Source of the DNA: RGIG995 sp045635765
Lineage (GTDB): Bacteria; Bacillota; Clostridia; Oscillospirales; UBA644
Length of the DNA: 18,188 bases
Assembly (NCBI GenBank): GCA_045635765.1
Contig: JAZTWH010000040.1
Span: forward strand, 1 to 18,188
Reading direction: 5' to 3'
This document shows, one piece after another, positions 7,757-14,934 of the stretch. The notes below the pieces were generated by a model. The model searched no databases. It was not told the DNA's origin and worked only from the letters and a program-made list of their open reading frames with translations. Position 1 is the stretch's first letter. Each line of letters begins with the position of its first letter. The translations under genes and the position numbers were made by a program.

Positions 7757-7853
7757 GCCCCGTTCCGGACAGGCAACGGAACTGCGACGGGGCGGAAGAA
7801 ATCCTTCCGACTCCGTGTAACGGTGCAACAGGCACCCCTGTGCGTATTTTTTT
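7757..7853 (+). other. Chain of three hairpins ending in a terminator-like element
   Basis: Directly after the yidD terminator come three consecutive hairpins. The first (about 7758-7793) pairs CCCCGT with ACGGGG and has GTTCC/GGAAC inside. The second pairs CGGAAG with CTTCCG (7793-7809). The third pairs ACAGG (7828-7832) with CCTGT (7837-7841) and is followed by seven T (7847-7853). This could be a small structured RNA or a leader with a terminator. No promoter was recognised for it, and no known riboswitch family was identified. Confidence 0.4.
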
Positions 7854-7875
7854 GAGCCAAGAGCAACGCCCCGGT

Positions 7876-7995
7876 GCGGAGTGCGATGCACCTCAGTGTA
7901 CCGCGAGCGACTCCAACGCGGAGTGCGATGCACCTTTGTGTGGCATAGTACAGAATCTTGTACACCTTTGTGTGCCGCGGCGACTCCGCGGAACG
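7876..7995. repeat. Degenerate repeat with GTGC-GAT-GCAC mini-hairpins upstream of yidC
   Basis: GCGGAGTGCGATGCACCT occurs at 7876-7893 and 7918-7935, each followed by a GTGT-containing tail that can pair with GCAC. A third half-unit (ACACCTTTGTGTG) lies at about 7962-7974. CGACTCC occurs twice, at 7908-7914 and about 7981-7987, the second time as CGACTCCGCGG, which is complementary to CCGCGG/CGGAGT parts of the unit. GTACA-GAATCT-TGTAC forms another hairpin near 7947. The stretch 7854-8040 shows no convincing gene. Confidence 0.6.
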
Positions 7996-8040
7996 GACGG
8001 TTGTTATTGGCGTTACGCAATCCCATATTATATATGGAAA

Positions 8041-8062
8041 ACTCCCCTTGAAAAAAAGGAGT
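8041..8062 (+). promoter_or_regulatory. Hairpin that could hide the yidC ribosome binding site
   Basis: ACTCC (8041-8045) is complementary to GGAGT (8058-8062), which contains the yidC Shine-Dalgarno (AAGGAG, eight or so bases before the ATG at 8070). The stem is short (5 bp, 12-base loop). An upstream frame ends at the TAG at 8062-8064, right at this hairpin. Confidence 0.4.
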
Positions 8063-8069
8063 AGAAAGA

Positions 8070-9125
8070 ATGTTTCTCGGATTTTTTAGTAGTATCATGG
8101 ACATCATCAACGTCCCCCTGGGTCTGATTCTCCAGGGCATTTATTGGGTGTTGGGCAACTACGGATGGTCCATTATCGTCTTTGCCATCCTTGCCAAGGC
8201 GATATTACTCCCTTCTGCTATTAAGGGACAGAAAAATCAGATTCGTATGCAGGCCATTCAGCCCAAGATGAAACGTCTCGCGGACAAGTACCACAACGAC
8301 AATCGGAATCCCAAATATCAGGAAGAGCTGCAGGCCCTCTACGCCGCCGAGGGATACAATCCCATGTCCGGCTGCTTGCCCCAGCTGATTCAACTCCCCC
8401 TCATCTTCGGTTTGTGGAACGTAATCCGCCAGCCCCTCACGTATATTTGTAATTTCTCCGACAACAATCTGTATCAGTCGGTCAAAACCATGGTGGAATC
8501 TTCCTCCAACAACGCCGCGGTGGGCAAGCTGAGAGAATTATTCGCTTCCCACATGGTAGACGGCAAGCTTGCCGAATACAGCGACAAGCTCCAGAGTTCC
8601 TTGGACCTGAACGAGATTTATATTGCCGACGCCATCAACGCCAATCGGAACACCATCGACGGTCTGAACGAAGCCATTCAGCAGAAGAGCGTCATCGGAA
8701 CGGAATTTATGGGCATCAATCTGGGAGAAACTGCCTCCGCCCACGGGCTTTGGAGCTGGTTTATTCTCATTCCCATCATCGCCGCCCTCTCGTCCTTCCT
8801 GGTTTCCTTTATCAGTATGCGGGTCAACCGGACCCAGACCGATAAGTCCGACCCCACCGCCAAGAGCATGAACATGATGATGTATACGATGCCTCTGCTC
8901 TCCCTATGGATCGGATATTCCATGAACTTCGGCGTTGCCATCTACTGGATCTTCAACAACCTGCTGTCCTTGGTCCAGACCATCCTTCTTCCCCGGTTTA
9001 TTAAGAAAAAGGAAGAGGCCCCGGTGGTCAAGGAGAAAAAACTCAATTACACCCAGATCGAAAAAATGAAGCGGGACGAGGAAATGCTCAACGGCGAGCC
9101 CGTCAACAAGAAAAAGAAGAAATAA
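8070..9125 (+). CDS. yidC: Membrane protein insertase YidC/SpoIIIJ (Oxa1 family)
   Basis: YidC inserts and folds membrane proteins alone or with SecYEG. The 351-residue product has an amphipathic N-terminus and about five membrane segments (near 31-50, 102-125, 228-250, 268-286, 288-308), ending in a basic Lys-rich tail (KKKKK). The first segment, YGWSIIVFAILAKAILLP, has Lys43 where the conserved hydrophilic-groove Arg usually sits. GCLPQLIQLPLIFGLW and the final FGVAIYWIFNNLLS are family hallmarks. No lipobox Cys is present, unlike B. subtilis SpoIIIJ. The outer loop between segments 1-2 and 3 (about 130-215) is long and polar, larger than in typical short Gram-positive members. The ATG follows AAAGGAG. 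jag follows after 17 bases. Confidence 0.96.
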   Translation: MFLGFFSSIMDIINVPLGLILQGIYWVLGNYGWSIIVFAILAKAILLPSAIKGQKNQIRMQAIQPKMKRLADKYHNDNRNPKYQEELQALYAAEGYNPMSGCLPQLIQLPLIFGLWNVIRQPLTYICNFSDNNLYQSVKTMVESSSNNAAVGKLRELFASHMVDGKLAEYSDKLQSSLDLNEIYIADAINANRNTIDGLNEAIQQKSVIGTEFMGINLGETASAHGLWSWFILIPIIAALSSFLVSFISMRVNRTQTDKSDPTAKSMNMMMYTMPLLSLWIGYSMNFGVAIYWIFNNLLSLVQTILLPRFIKKKEEAPVVKEKKLNYTQIEKMKRDEEMLNGEPVNKKKKK

Positions 9126-9142
9126 GAGGATAAAAATCGAAT

Positions 9143-10075
9143 ATGGAAAAGATTTATAAAGGTAAGACCATCGAAGAGGCCGTAGCGAAGGCCTGTGAAG
9201 AATTGGGCTTGACGCCCGACGATTTCAGTCAGGAAGTGCTGGAGCTGGGCTCCAAGGGCTTTTTGGGACTGGGGGCCAAGGAGGCCGCCGTCAAGATTAC
9301 CTATACCCCCGACCCCTGCCGGTGCGTTCGGGATTACGTGGAAGGCCTCTTTGAGAAAATGGGCATCGAGGACGTGGCCGTGGACATCACCACCGAAAAG
9401 GAAACGGTGATCATTCAGGTCACGGGCGACAACGCCGGCATCCTGATGAAGAATCGGGGCGAAGGAGTCGACGCCCTCCAGCTTCTCTTGTCCCTGGTGG
9501 TCAACCGGGATTGCGGAGAATATTACAAGGTCTCCTTCAACGTCAACGACTATAAGGAAAAGACCAAAAACCGCCTGGAAGCTCTGGCCGTCAAGACCGC
9601 CGTTCAGGTGGTCAAGAACCGCAGAAAGACCACCCTTCCTCCCATGACATCCTTCCAGAGAAGAATCATTCATTCCAAATTGCAGGATTTTGAAAATGTC
9701 ACCACCTACTCCATCGGAGAGGATCCCAACCGCCGGGTCGTGGTCTCCTACAGCGGAGAAGACGGTCCTGCACCCCGTCTCGACCGGGGCCCCCGCAAGG
9801 GATTCCGGGGAGATCGGAACGACCGGGGACCCCGCCGTGAGGGAGGCCGCAACGGAGGCTACGGCAAACGCTCCTTCCAAGACCGGAAACCCAGAGAATA
9901 CGTTCCCCAAGGGGAAGTATATACCGGCCCCATCACCCACCTTCCCGGGGAAAAATTGTCCGGGTCTGCCGCAAAGGCGGCCGTGACCGCCGTTTCCGCT
10001 CCCGTGGAACAGGAAGGTTCTTCCGCTTCTTCCATCACCGGCGGAACCCCCTTCACCATGGATTCCGAAAACTGA
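9143..10075 (+). CDS. jag: Jag/KhpB-like RNA-binding protein with RG-rich tail
   Basis: Jag (KhpB/EloR) proteins bind RNA and usually follow yidC. The 310 residues divide into a Jag-N domain (about 1-52, with the hallmark GSKGFLGLGAKEA), a KH domain (about 62-135), an R3H domain (about 140-204, with SFQRRIIHSKL) and a C-terminal tail. The tail, about 205-310, is predicted disordered: first Arg/Gly-rich (RGPRKGFRGDRNDRGPRREG), then Ala/Ser-rich. The KH loop reads LMKNRG instead of the usual IGKRG, so the first Gly of GxxG is lost. The ATG follows GAGGA at about 12 bases. Co-transcription with yidC is likely, and a terminator follows. Confidence 0.93.
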   Translation: MEKIYKGKTIEEAVAKACEELGLTPDDFSQEVLELGSKGFLGLGAKEAAVKITYTPDPCRCVRDYVEGLFEKMGIEDVAVDITTEKETVIIQVTGDNAGILMKNRGEGVDALQLLLSLVVNRDCGEYYKVSFNVNDYKEKTKNRLEALAVKTAVQVVKNRRKTTLPPMTSFQRRIIHSKLQDFENVTTYSIGEDPNRRVVVSYSGEDGPAPRLDRGPRKGFRGDRNDRGPRREGGRNGGYGKRSFQDRKPREYVPQGEVYTGPITHLPGEKLSGSAAKAAVTAVSAPVEQEGSSASSITGGTPFTMDSEN

Positions 10076-10083
10076 TCTCCTGC

Positions 10084-10120
10084 AAAAGAGCGGATTGTAG
10101 TTGCAATTCGCTCTTTTATC
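10084..10120 (+). terminator. Rho-independent terminator after jag
   Basis: AAAAGAGCG (10084-10092) pairs with CGCTCTTTT (10109-10117), with an inner ATTG/CAAT stem and a six-base loop. The T-rich right arm serves as the T tract. It separates yidC-jag from mnmE; no clear promoter was found in the remaining 70 bases before mnmE. Confidence 0.8.
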
Positions 10121-10187
10121 TTGCAAACAAGAAAATATTTACCCACAAACCCCTTTCTTTAAGCTTTTTTTGATCGGAGGTACTCTT

Positions 10188-11804
10188 ATGACCATCGCCG
10201 CACTGGCTACCGCCCCCTTCCGGGCGGCCATCGGAGTGATCCGAATGTCCGGGCCGGAGGCCTTCCCCATTGCCCGCAGAGTGCTGCGTTACTCCGCCCC
10301 CTCCGGGACGCCTGCCTTGGGGGAATCTATTTCCTCCGGGACGCCTGCCTTGGGAGCATCTATTCCCTACGGGACGCCTGCCTCCGGGTCCTCTATCCCC
10401 TCTGGGGCGTCTATTCCCTCCGGGGACTCTGCCCGTCCCGCGGGGGTCGCCCCCTCCGGGTCATCTTTTCCCTCCGGGGAATCTGCCTGTCCCACGGGGG
10501 TCGCCCCTTCCGGGTCCTCTGTCCCGAGCGGGGAAGATTCCTCGATCGGGGAAACCGCATCGGGTTCTTTTGGCTTGATCGGGGAGGGGCAGCGGCGGAA
10601 CTTGTCCTTTGCCAGGATCGTGGACGGGGACGAGGTGGTGGACGAATGTGTGGTCTGTGCCTTCCGGGGTCCCTACTCCTATACGGGGGAGGACACGGTG
10701 GAGTTTTCTTGCCACGGCGGGGTTTACCTTCTGGACCGGGTGCTGCGGCTTCTGTTTGCTCAGGGAGCCCGGCAGGCGGAAGGGGGAGAATTTACCAAAC
10801 GAGCCTTCTTGAACGGGAAGAGCGATCTGACCCGGGCGGAAGGGGTAATGGACCTGATCGACGCCGAGTATGCCGCCGCCGCCGGATTCGCCATGGGAGA
10901 GTTGGACGGCACCGTAGGCCGGGCCATCGGGGAGATCCGGGACGGGCTTTTGGCCATTGCCGCAAAGCTTTTGGCCTATGTGGATTACCCCGACGACGAG
11001 ATCGGCGAGGTCTCCACGGAGGAGATTCGGGATCTGCTGGACGGGTCCTTGGGTTCCGTGACTGCTCTGTGCGATTCCTACGGCACCGGTCGGGTGTTGC
11101 GGGAAGGGGTCAAGACCGTTTTGTGCGGTCGGCCCAACGTGGGGAAATCCAGCCTGATGAATTTCATTTCCGGCACCGAGCGTTCCATCGTCACCGACAT
11201 TGCCGGGACCACCCGGGACACGGTGGAGGAGTCGGTGGTCTTCGGCGGAGTTAAGCTGATTGTTACCGACACCGCCGGGATTCGGGACACCGACGATGTG
11301 GTGGAGCAGATGGGCGTTCTGCGGGCCCGCAAGGAAATGGAAGGGGCCGAGCTGATCTTTTGTATCTTTGCTTCTCCTTGGACCGAGGAAGACGGGGCGT
11401 TAGCTCGGGAAGCCTTGCAATGCCAAGGAAAAACCGTATTTTTGTTTAATAAATCCGACCTTGCTCCCGAGGTCCCGCTGCCCTGCTGGGCTCAAGGGGT
11501 CCCCTCCTTCCGGGTCAGTGCAAAGACCGGCCAGGGGATGGACGCCGTGGCCCAATGGCTCAAAGAGCAGTTCTCCCTTCAGGGGTCCGCCGGGAAGGCG
11601 GTCATCTCCAACAGCCGGCAGTATCAATGTCTGTGCCGGGTGGCCACCGCCCTGAACCGGGCCCGGGAAAACCTGTCCCTCACCCCCGACGTCCTGGTCT
11701 CCGACCTGGAAGAGGCCATCGCCGCCGTGGGGGAGATCACCGGGGAAACCGTCTCCGAGCAGGTCATCCATCAGATCTTTTCCCGCTTCTGCGTGGGAAA
11801 ATAA
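10188..11804 (+). CDS. mnmE: tRNA modification GTPase MnmE with repeat insertion in the N-terminal domain
   Basis: MnmE works with MnmG to add the (carboxymethyl)aminomethyl group to U34 of certain tRNAs. The N-terminal folate-binding domain starts MTIAALATAPFRAAIGVIRM and resumes with YSYTGEDTVEFSCHGG (163-178). A helical domain carries the G domain: GRPNVGKSS (314-322), GTTRD (340-344), DTAG (361-364) and NKSD (421-424). The C-terminus is CVGK (535-538), containing the conserved Cys. The length is 538 residues, against about 455 in the family. The excess is an in-frame Ser/Gly/Pro repeat at about residues 36-133. The ATG at 10188 follows GGAGGT at ideal spacing; upstream in-frame codons are not family-like. 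All catalytic motifs are intact, so the gene is probably functional. Confidence 0.96.
   Translation: MTIAALATAPFRAAIGVIRMSGPEAFPIARRVLRYSAPSGTPALGESISSGTPALGASIPYGTPASGSSIPSGASIPSGDSARPAGVAPSGSSFPSGESACPTGVAPSGSSVPSGEDSSIGETASGSFGLIGEGQRRNLSFARIVDGDEVVDECVVCAFRGPYSYTGEDTVEFSCHGGVYLLDRVLRLLFAQGARQAEGGEFTKRAFLNGKSDLTRAEGVMDLIDAEYAAAAGFAMGELDGTVGRAIGEIRDGLLAIAAKLLAYVDYPDDEIGEVSTEEIRDLLDGSLGSVTALCDSYGTGRVLREGVKTVLCGRPNVGKSSLMNFISGTERSIVTDIAGTTRDTVEESVVFGGVKLIVTDTAGIRDTDDVVEQMGVLRARKEMEGAELIFCIFASPWTEEDGALAREALQCQGKTVFLFNKSDLAPEVPLPCWAQGVPSFRVSAKTGQGMDAVAQWLKEQFSLQGSAGKAVISNSRQYQCLCRVATALNRARENLSLTPDVLVSDLEEAIAAVGEITGETVSEQVIHQIFSRFCVGK
10293..10586 (+). repeat. In-frame tandem repeats inside mnmE
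   Basis: Two repeat families follow one another. The first has a 33-bp period marked by GGGACGCCTGCC at 10305, 10338 and 10371, coding GTPALGxSIxS. The second has a 54-bp period at 10428-10481 and 10482-10535, coding SARPAGVAPSGSSFPSGE and a near copy. Between and after them are shorter SIPSGA-type units and a degenerate Gly/Ser stretch. All periods are multiples of three, so the frame stays open. Confidence 0.9.
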
Positions 11805-11822
11805 TTCCCCGTCCGCCCCTCC

Positions 11823-11975
11823 CGGACCTCCGGGAAGGCCCCTTCGGACCTCCGGGAAGGCCCCTTTGGGGCATCGGTACTCTTTGGGAGGGTCTTTGGT
11901 CCCTTCGGTACTCTTTGGTCTCTTTGGGACGACTTTGGCCCTTCGGGTTTTTTGTTCCCTCAGGGCCGTTGGGCA
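11823..11975. repeat. Short tandem repeats in the mnmE-mnmG spacer
   Basis: CGGACCTCCGGGAAGGCCCC plus TT is repeated exactly twice (11823-11866). Then CGGTACTCTTTGG occurs twice (near 11874 and 11909), with further variations on CTTTGGG/CCCTTCGG up to about 11975. The rest of the 269-base spacer (11805-12073) has no gene; a GGCCC...GGGCC pairing around a T-rich loop near 11937-11970 is too weak to call a terminator. Confidence 0.7.
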
Positions 11976-12073
11976 TTTGGACAATCGGGCGTCGGACCGT
12001 CGGTTCCCGTCGGGCCTTTGGTTCCTTCAGGGGGACGGTTTTTGGGGAATGAGTTTATGGAAAGGTTTTAGCT

Positions 12074-13951
12074 ATGACGTATTATCAAGCGGGACAATGT
12101 GATATTGCCGTGGTTGGGGCGGGGCATGCCGGGATCGAGGCTGCTTTGGCCGGGGCTCGACTGGGGCGAAAGACGATGCTGTTCACCATTTGTTTGGATG
12201 CGGTGGGCAATATGCCCTGCAATCCGTCCATCGGCGGCACGGCCAAGGGCCATTTGGTCCGGGAGCTGGACGCCTTGGGGGGGCAGATGGGGAAGGTTGC
12301 CGACGAGGTCTTTTTGCAGAGCCGGATGTTGAATCTGGGCAAGGGGCCGGCGGTTCATTCCCTGCGGATCCAGGCGGACAGGAGACGGTATCAGGACCGA
12401 ATGAAGCATCTGCTGGAGCTGGAGCCCAATCTGGAGCTGAAGCAGGCGGAGATCAAGGCCCTGACCCGGGAGGGGGAGGACTGGATCTTGACCACCCATC
12501 TGGGGGCCCAATACCGGGCCAAGGCGGTGGTCCTCTCCACGGGGACCTACCTTACGGGGCGGATCATCGTGGGGGAAACTTCTTATGAGGGAGGCCCCGA
12601 CGGGATGTTTGCCGCCACGGGGCTGAGCCGGTCGTTGCAGGATTTGGGCATTTCCCTTCTGCGGTTCAAGACCGGGACCCCGCCCCGGATCAAGCGTTCT
12701 TCCGTGGATCTTTCCCAGCTGGAGGTTCAGCCGGGGGATGCCCGGATCGTGCCTTTTTCCTTTGAGAACGAAGGGAAATCCATTGGTCAAAATACCCACG
12801 ACTGTTATTTGGTCCATACCAACGCCGATACCCACCGGGTGATCCGGGAGAACCTTCATCGGTCCCCCTTGTATTCCGGGACCATTACCGGCATCGGCCC
12901 TCGGTATTGCCCGTCCATTGAGGACAAGATCGTGCGGTTTGCGGAAAAGGAACGGCATCAGCTGTTTTTAGAGCCCATGGGACGGGATACGGAGGAAATG
13001 TACCTTCAGGGCTTTTCTTCCTCTCTGCCCGAGGATGTGCAGCTACAGATGCTCCACACCCTCAAGGGCTTTGAACGGGCGGTGATGATGCGGACGGCCT
13101 ACGCCATCGAGTACGACTGTGCCGATCCGTTGCAGTTGACCGCCACCTTGGAATTTAAGGACCTTCCCGGCCTTTACGGTGCCGGACAGTTTAACGGCAC
13201 CTCGGGGTACGAGGAAGCCGCCGCCCAGGGCTTCGTGGCGGGGGTCAACGCCGGTCTGAAGCAAAAGGGAGAACCTCCCATGATTTTGGACCGGGCCTCC
13301 TCTTACATCGGGACCCTCATCGACGATCTGGTGACTAAAGGGACCAACGAGCCCTATCGGATGATGACCTCCCGTTCCGAATACCGTCTGCTGTTGCGGC
13401 AGGACAACGCCGACCAACGGCTGACCCCCATAGGATACCGCGTCGGGTTGATCTCCGAGGAACGGTATCAGCGGTTTTGCGAAAAATACCGGCTGGTGGA
13501 GGAAGAAAAGAAACGCTGTGAGCATTGCTATTTTTCTCCCGAAGCGGTGAAGGAAACCCTGGAGGCCAACGGGTCTCCCCCGGTCCACGGAAGCGTCAGC
13601 CTGGGGGATCTGATCCGCCGCCCGGAGCTGACCTATGCCGCCTTGGCCCCCGTGGACAAAAGCCGTCCCGACCTTCCCGAGGCCGTAACGGAGCAGGTGG
13701 AGATCTCCCTGAAATACGAGGGATACATCCGCCGCCAGCGTTCCGCCGTAGAAGAATTTAAAAAGCTGGAGAACCGAAAGCTGCCGCCGGATCTGGACTA
13801 TACCACCGTCCGGGGCTTGCGGCTGGAGGCCCAGCAAAAGTTAAATAAATTCCGCCCCGTCTCCATCGGCCAGGCCTCCCGCATTTCGGGAGTGAACCCG
13901 GCAGATGTGACGGTGTTGCTGATCTGGTTTGACCGAAGAAAGGAATCCTGA
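12074..13951 (+). CDS. mnmG: tRNA uridine-5-carboxymethylaminomethyl modification enzyme MnmG (GidA)
   Basis: MnmG is the FAD enzyme that, with MnmE, modifies the wobble uridine of tRNAs. At 625 residues it has the family length. The dinucleotide-binding motif is GAGHAG (15-20). The conserved Cys segment is PCNPSIGG (48-55). Also present are STGTYLTGRIIVG, RFKTGTPPRI, the second conserved Cys in RYCPSIEDKI, QLTATLEFKDLPGLYGAGQF and GYEEAAAQG. The helical C-terminus that contacts MnmE and tRNA is complete. The ATG follows GAAAGG at about 8 bases. trmB begins two bases after the stop, so the two are co-transcribed. Confidence 0.98.
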   Translation: MTYYQAGQCDIAVVGAGHAGIEAALAGARLGRKTMLFTICLDAVGNMPCNPSIGGTAKGHLVRELDALGGQMGKVADEVFLQSRMLNLGKGPAVHSLRIQADRRRYQDRMKHLLELEPNLELKQAEIKALTREGEDWILTTHLGAQYRAKAVVLSTGTYLTGRIIVGETSYEGGPDGMFAATGLSRSLQDLGISLLRFKTGTPPRIKRSSVDLSQLEVQPGDARIVPFSFENEGKSIGQNTHDCYLVHTNADTHRVIRENLHRSPLYSGTITGIGPRYCPSIEDKIVRFAEKERHQLFLEPMGRDTEEMYLQGFSSSLPEDVQLQMLHTLKGFERAVMMRTAYAIEYDCADPLQLTATLEFKDLPGLYGAGQFNGTSGYEEAAAQGFVAGVNAGLKQKGEPPMILDRASSYIGTLIDDLVTKGTNEPYRMMTSRSEYRLLLRQDNADQRLTPIGYRVGLISEERYQRFCEKYRLVEEEKKRCEHCYFSPEAVKETLEANGSPPVHGSVSLGDLIRRPELTYAALAPVDKSRPDLPEAVTEQVEISLKYEGYIRRQRSAVEEFKKLENRKLPPDLDYTTVRGLRLEAQQKLNKFRPVSIGQASRISGVNPADVTVLLIWFDRRKES

Positions 13952-13952
13952 G

Positions 13953-14630
13953 ATGAGAGCTCGGAAAAAGAAAAACACCGTCCCCCGCCTGGAAAAGGTG
14001 GCGGACTGCTTCGTCCCCGTCATTCCCCCCTGCTCCGGGGAGATTCGGGTGGAGGTGGGCTGCGGCAAGGGGAAATTCATTACCGCCCTGGCCAAGGACC
14101 ATCCCAACGTCACCTTTTACGCCCTGGAAAAGATTCCCGACGTCATCGTCATGGCGGCGGAAAAGGCATCCCGGGAAGAAATTCCCAACGTCAAGTTCCT
14201 TTTGGCGGATGCCAAGGACCTGACCGAGGGCACCGACACAACCTTCCTGGGCCTGGACGAAAACCGCCAGCCCATTTTGGAGGAGGTCCCCCACGTGGCC
14301 CTTTGCCCCGAACATTCCGTTTCGGTGCTGTATCTCAATTTTTCTGATCCCCTGCCCAACAAAAAATATGCCCCCCGGCGGCTGACCCACCGAAATTTTT
14401 TGGAAAAATACCGCACCATCCTCAAGGCCGACGGCCACGTCGAATTCAAAACCGACAACAAGGGCCTCTTTGATTTTTCCGTGGAGCAATTCCGGGAGTG
14501 CGGCTACGAACTGTACGACTACACCGAAGACCTGCACCGTTCCTCCATCCCCAACCCCTACCACACCGAATACGAGACCCGCTTCTCCCAAATGGGCCTG
14601 CCCATCTATTCGGTCAAAGCCAAGCCCTGA
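13953..14630 (+). CDS. trmB: tRNA (guanine-N7)-methyltransferase TrmB
   Basis: TrmB methylates G46 in the tRNA variable loop using S-adenosylmethionine. The 225-residue product has motif I VEVGCGKGKF (33-42), the ALEK acidic ribose-binding loop, LYLNFSDPLPNKK followed by RRLTHRNFL (the family core), HVEFKTDNKGLF and the C-terminal TEYETRFSQMGLPIYSVKA. About 20 residues near 93-114 (TDTTFLGLDENRQPILEEV) look inserted before the catalytic strand. The ATG at 13953 is preferred over an upstream in-frame codon inside mnmG because AAAGGA precedes it by about 8 bases. The stop codon region is part of a tandem repeat that continues downstream. This gene occupies the place where rsmG often follows mnmG. 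Confidence 0.95.
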   Translation: MRARKKKNTVPRLEKVADCFVPVIPPCSGEIRVEVGCGKGKFITALAKDHPNVTFYALEKIPDVIVMAAEKASREEIPNVKFLLADAKDLTEGTDTTFLGLDENRQPILEEVPHVALCPEHSVSVLYLNFSDPLPNKKYAPRRLTHRNFLEKYRTILKADGHVEFKTDNKGLFDFSVEQFRECGYELYDYTEDLHRSSIPNPYHTEYETRFSQMGLPIYSVKAKP

Positions 14631-14775
14631 GGCATTCCTTTGAGGATTAAGCCCTGAGGCTTTCCTTGGAGAATTAAGCCCTGACGGGCATTCCTTGGAG
14701 AGTTAAGCCCTGAGGCTTTCCTTGGAGGATTAAGGACAGAGGCTTTCCTTGGAGGATTAAGGCCAGACGGCTTCC
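14622..14775 (+). repeat. 27-bp tandem repeat starting in the last codons of trmB
   Basis: Units are 14622-14648, 14649-14675, 14676-14704 (29 bp), 14705-14731, 14732-14758 and a partial sixth to about 14775. The consensus begins AAGCCCTGAGGCTTTCCTTG and ends GAGGATT. The first unit contains the last two sense codons and the stop of trmB (AAG CCC TGA), and the stop trinucleotide recurs in copies 2-4. Confidence 0.9.
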
Positions 14776-14900
14776 CATGCAACGCCCCAACGGGCACGAA
14801 ATATCCCGACGGGCATCCCCCACGGGTTTAATGTGAACGCTCCGACGGGCATCCCCGACGGGGATTTAACGGGCAAAAAGTTAAGCCCCGAGGGGGCGTT
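14776..14900 (+). repeat. Series of CCC-GAC-GGG mini-hairpins in the ispF leader
   Basis: Five short pairs of C and G runs around an (G/A)AC or CAC centre occur near 14785, 14807, 14816, 14841 and 14853; the clearest is ATCCCC-GAC-GGGGAT (14851-14865). GCCCC-GAG-GGGGC follows at 14885-14897, with T-rich sequence after it. AACGCCCC (14781-14788) is also complementary to GGGGCGTT (14893-14900). There is no gene in 14631-14934 and no clear promoter. Confidence 0.55.
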
Positions 14901-14934
14901 GGTTCGTTTTAGAGAGAAAAGAGGTTTTGCTGTG

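Noticed and set aside
11937..11970. Terminator after mnmE
   Set aside because: The possible stem (GGCCC/GGGCC) encloses the T run instead of preceding it, and better structure is lacking.
14833..14934. N-terminal extension of IspF
   Set aside because: The extension lies in repeat DNA; the family starts at MKFRIGEGYDVH.
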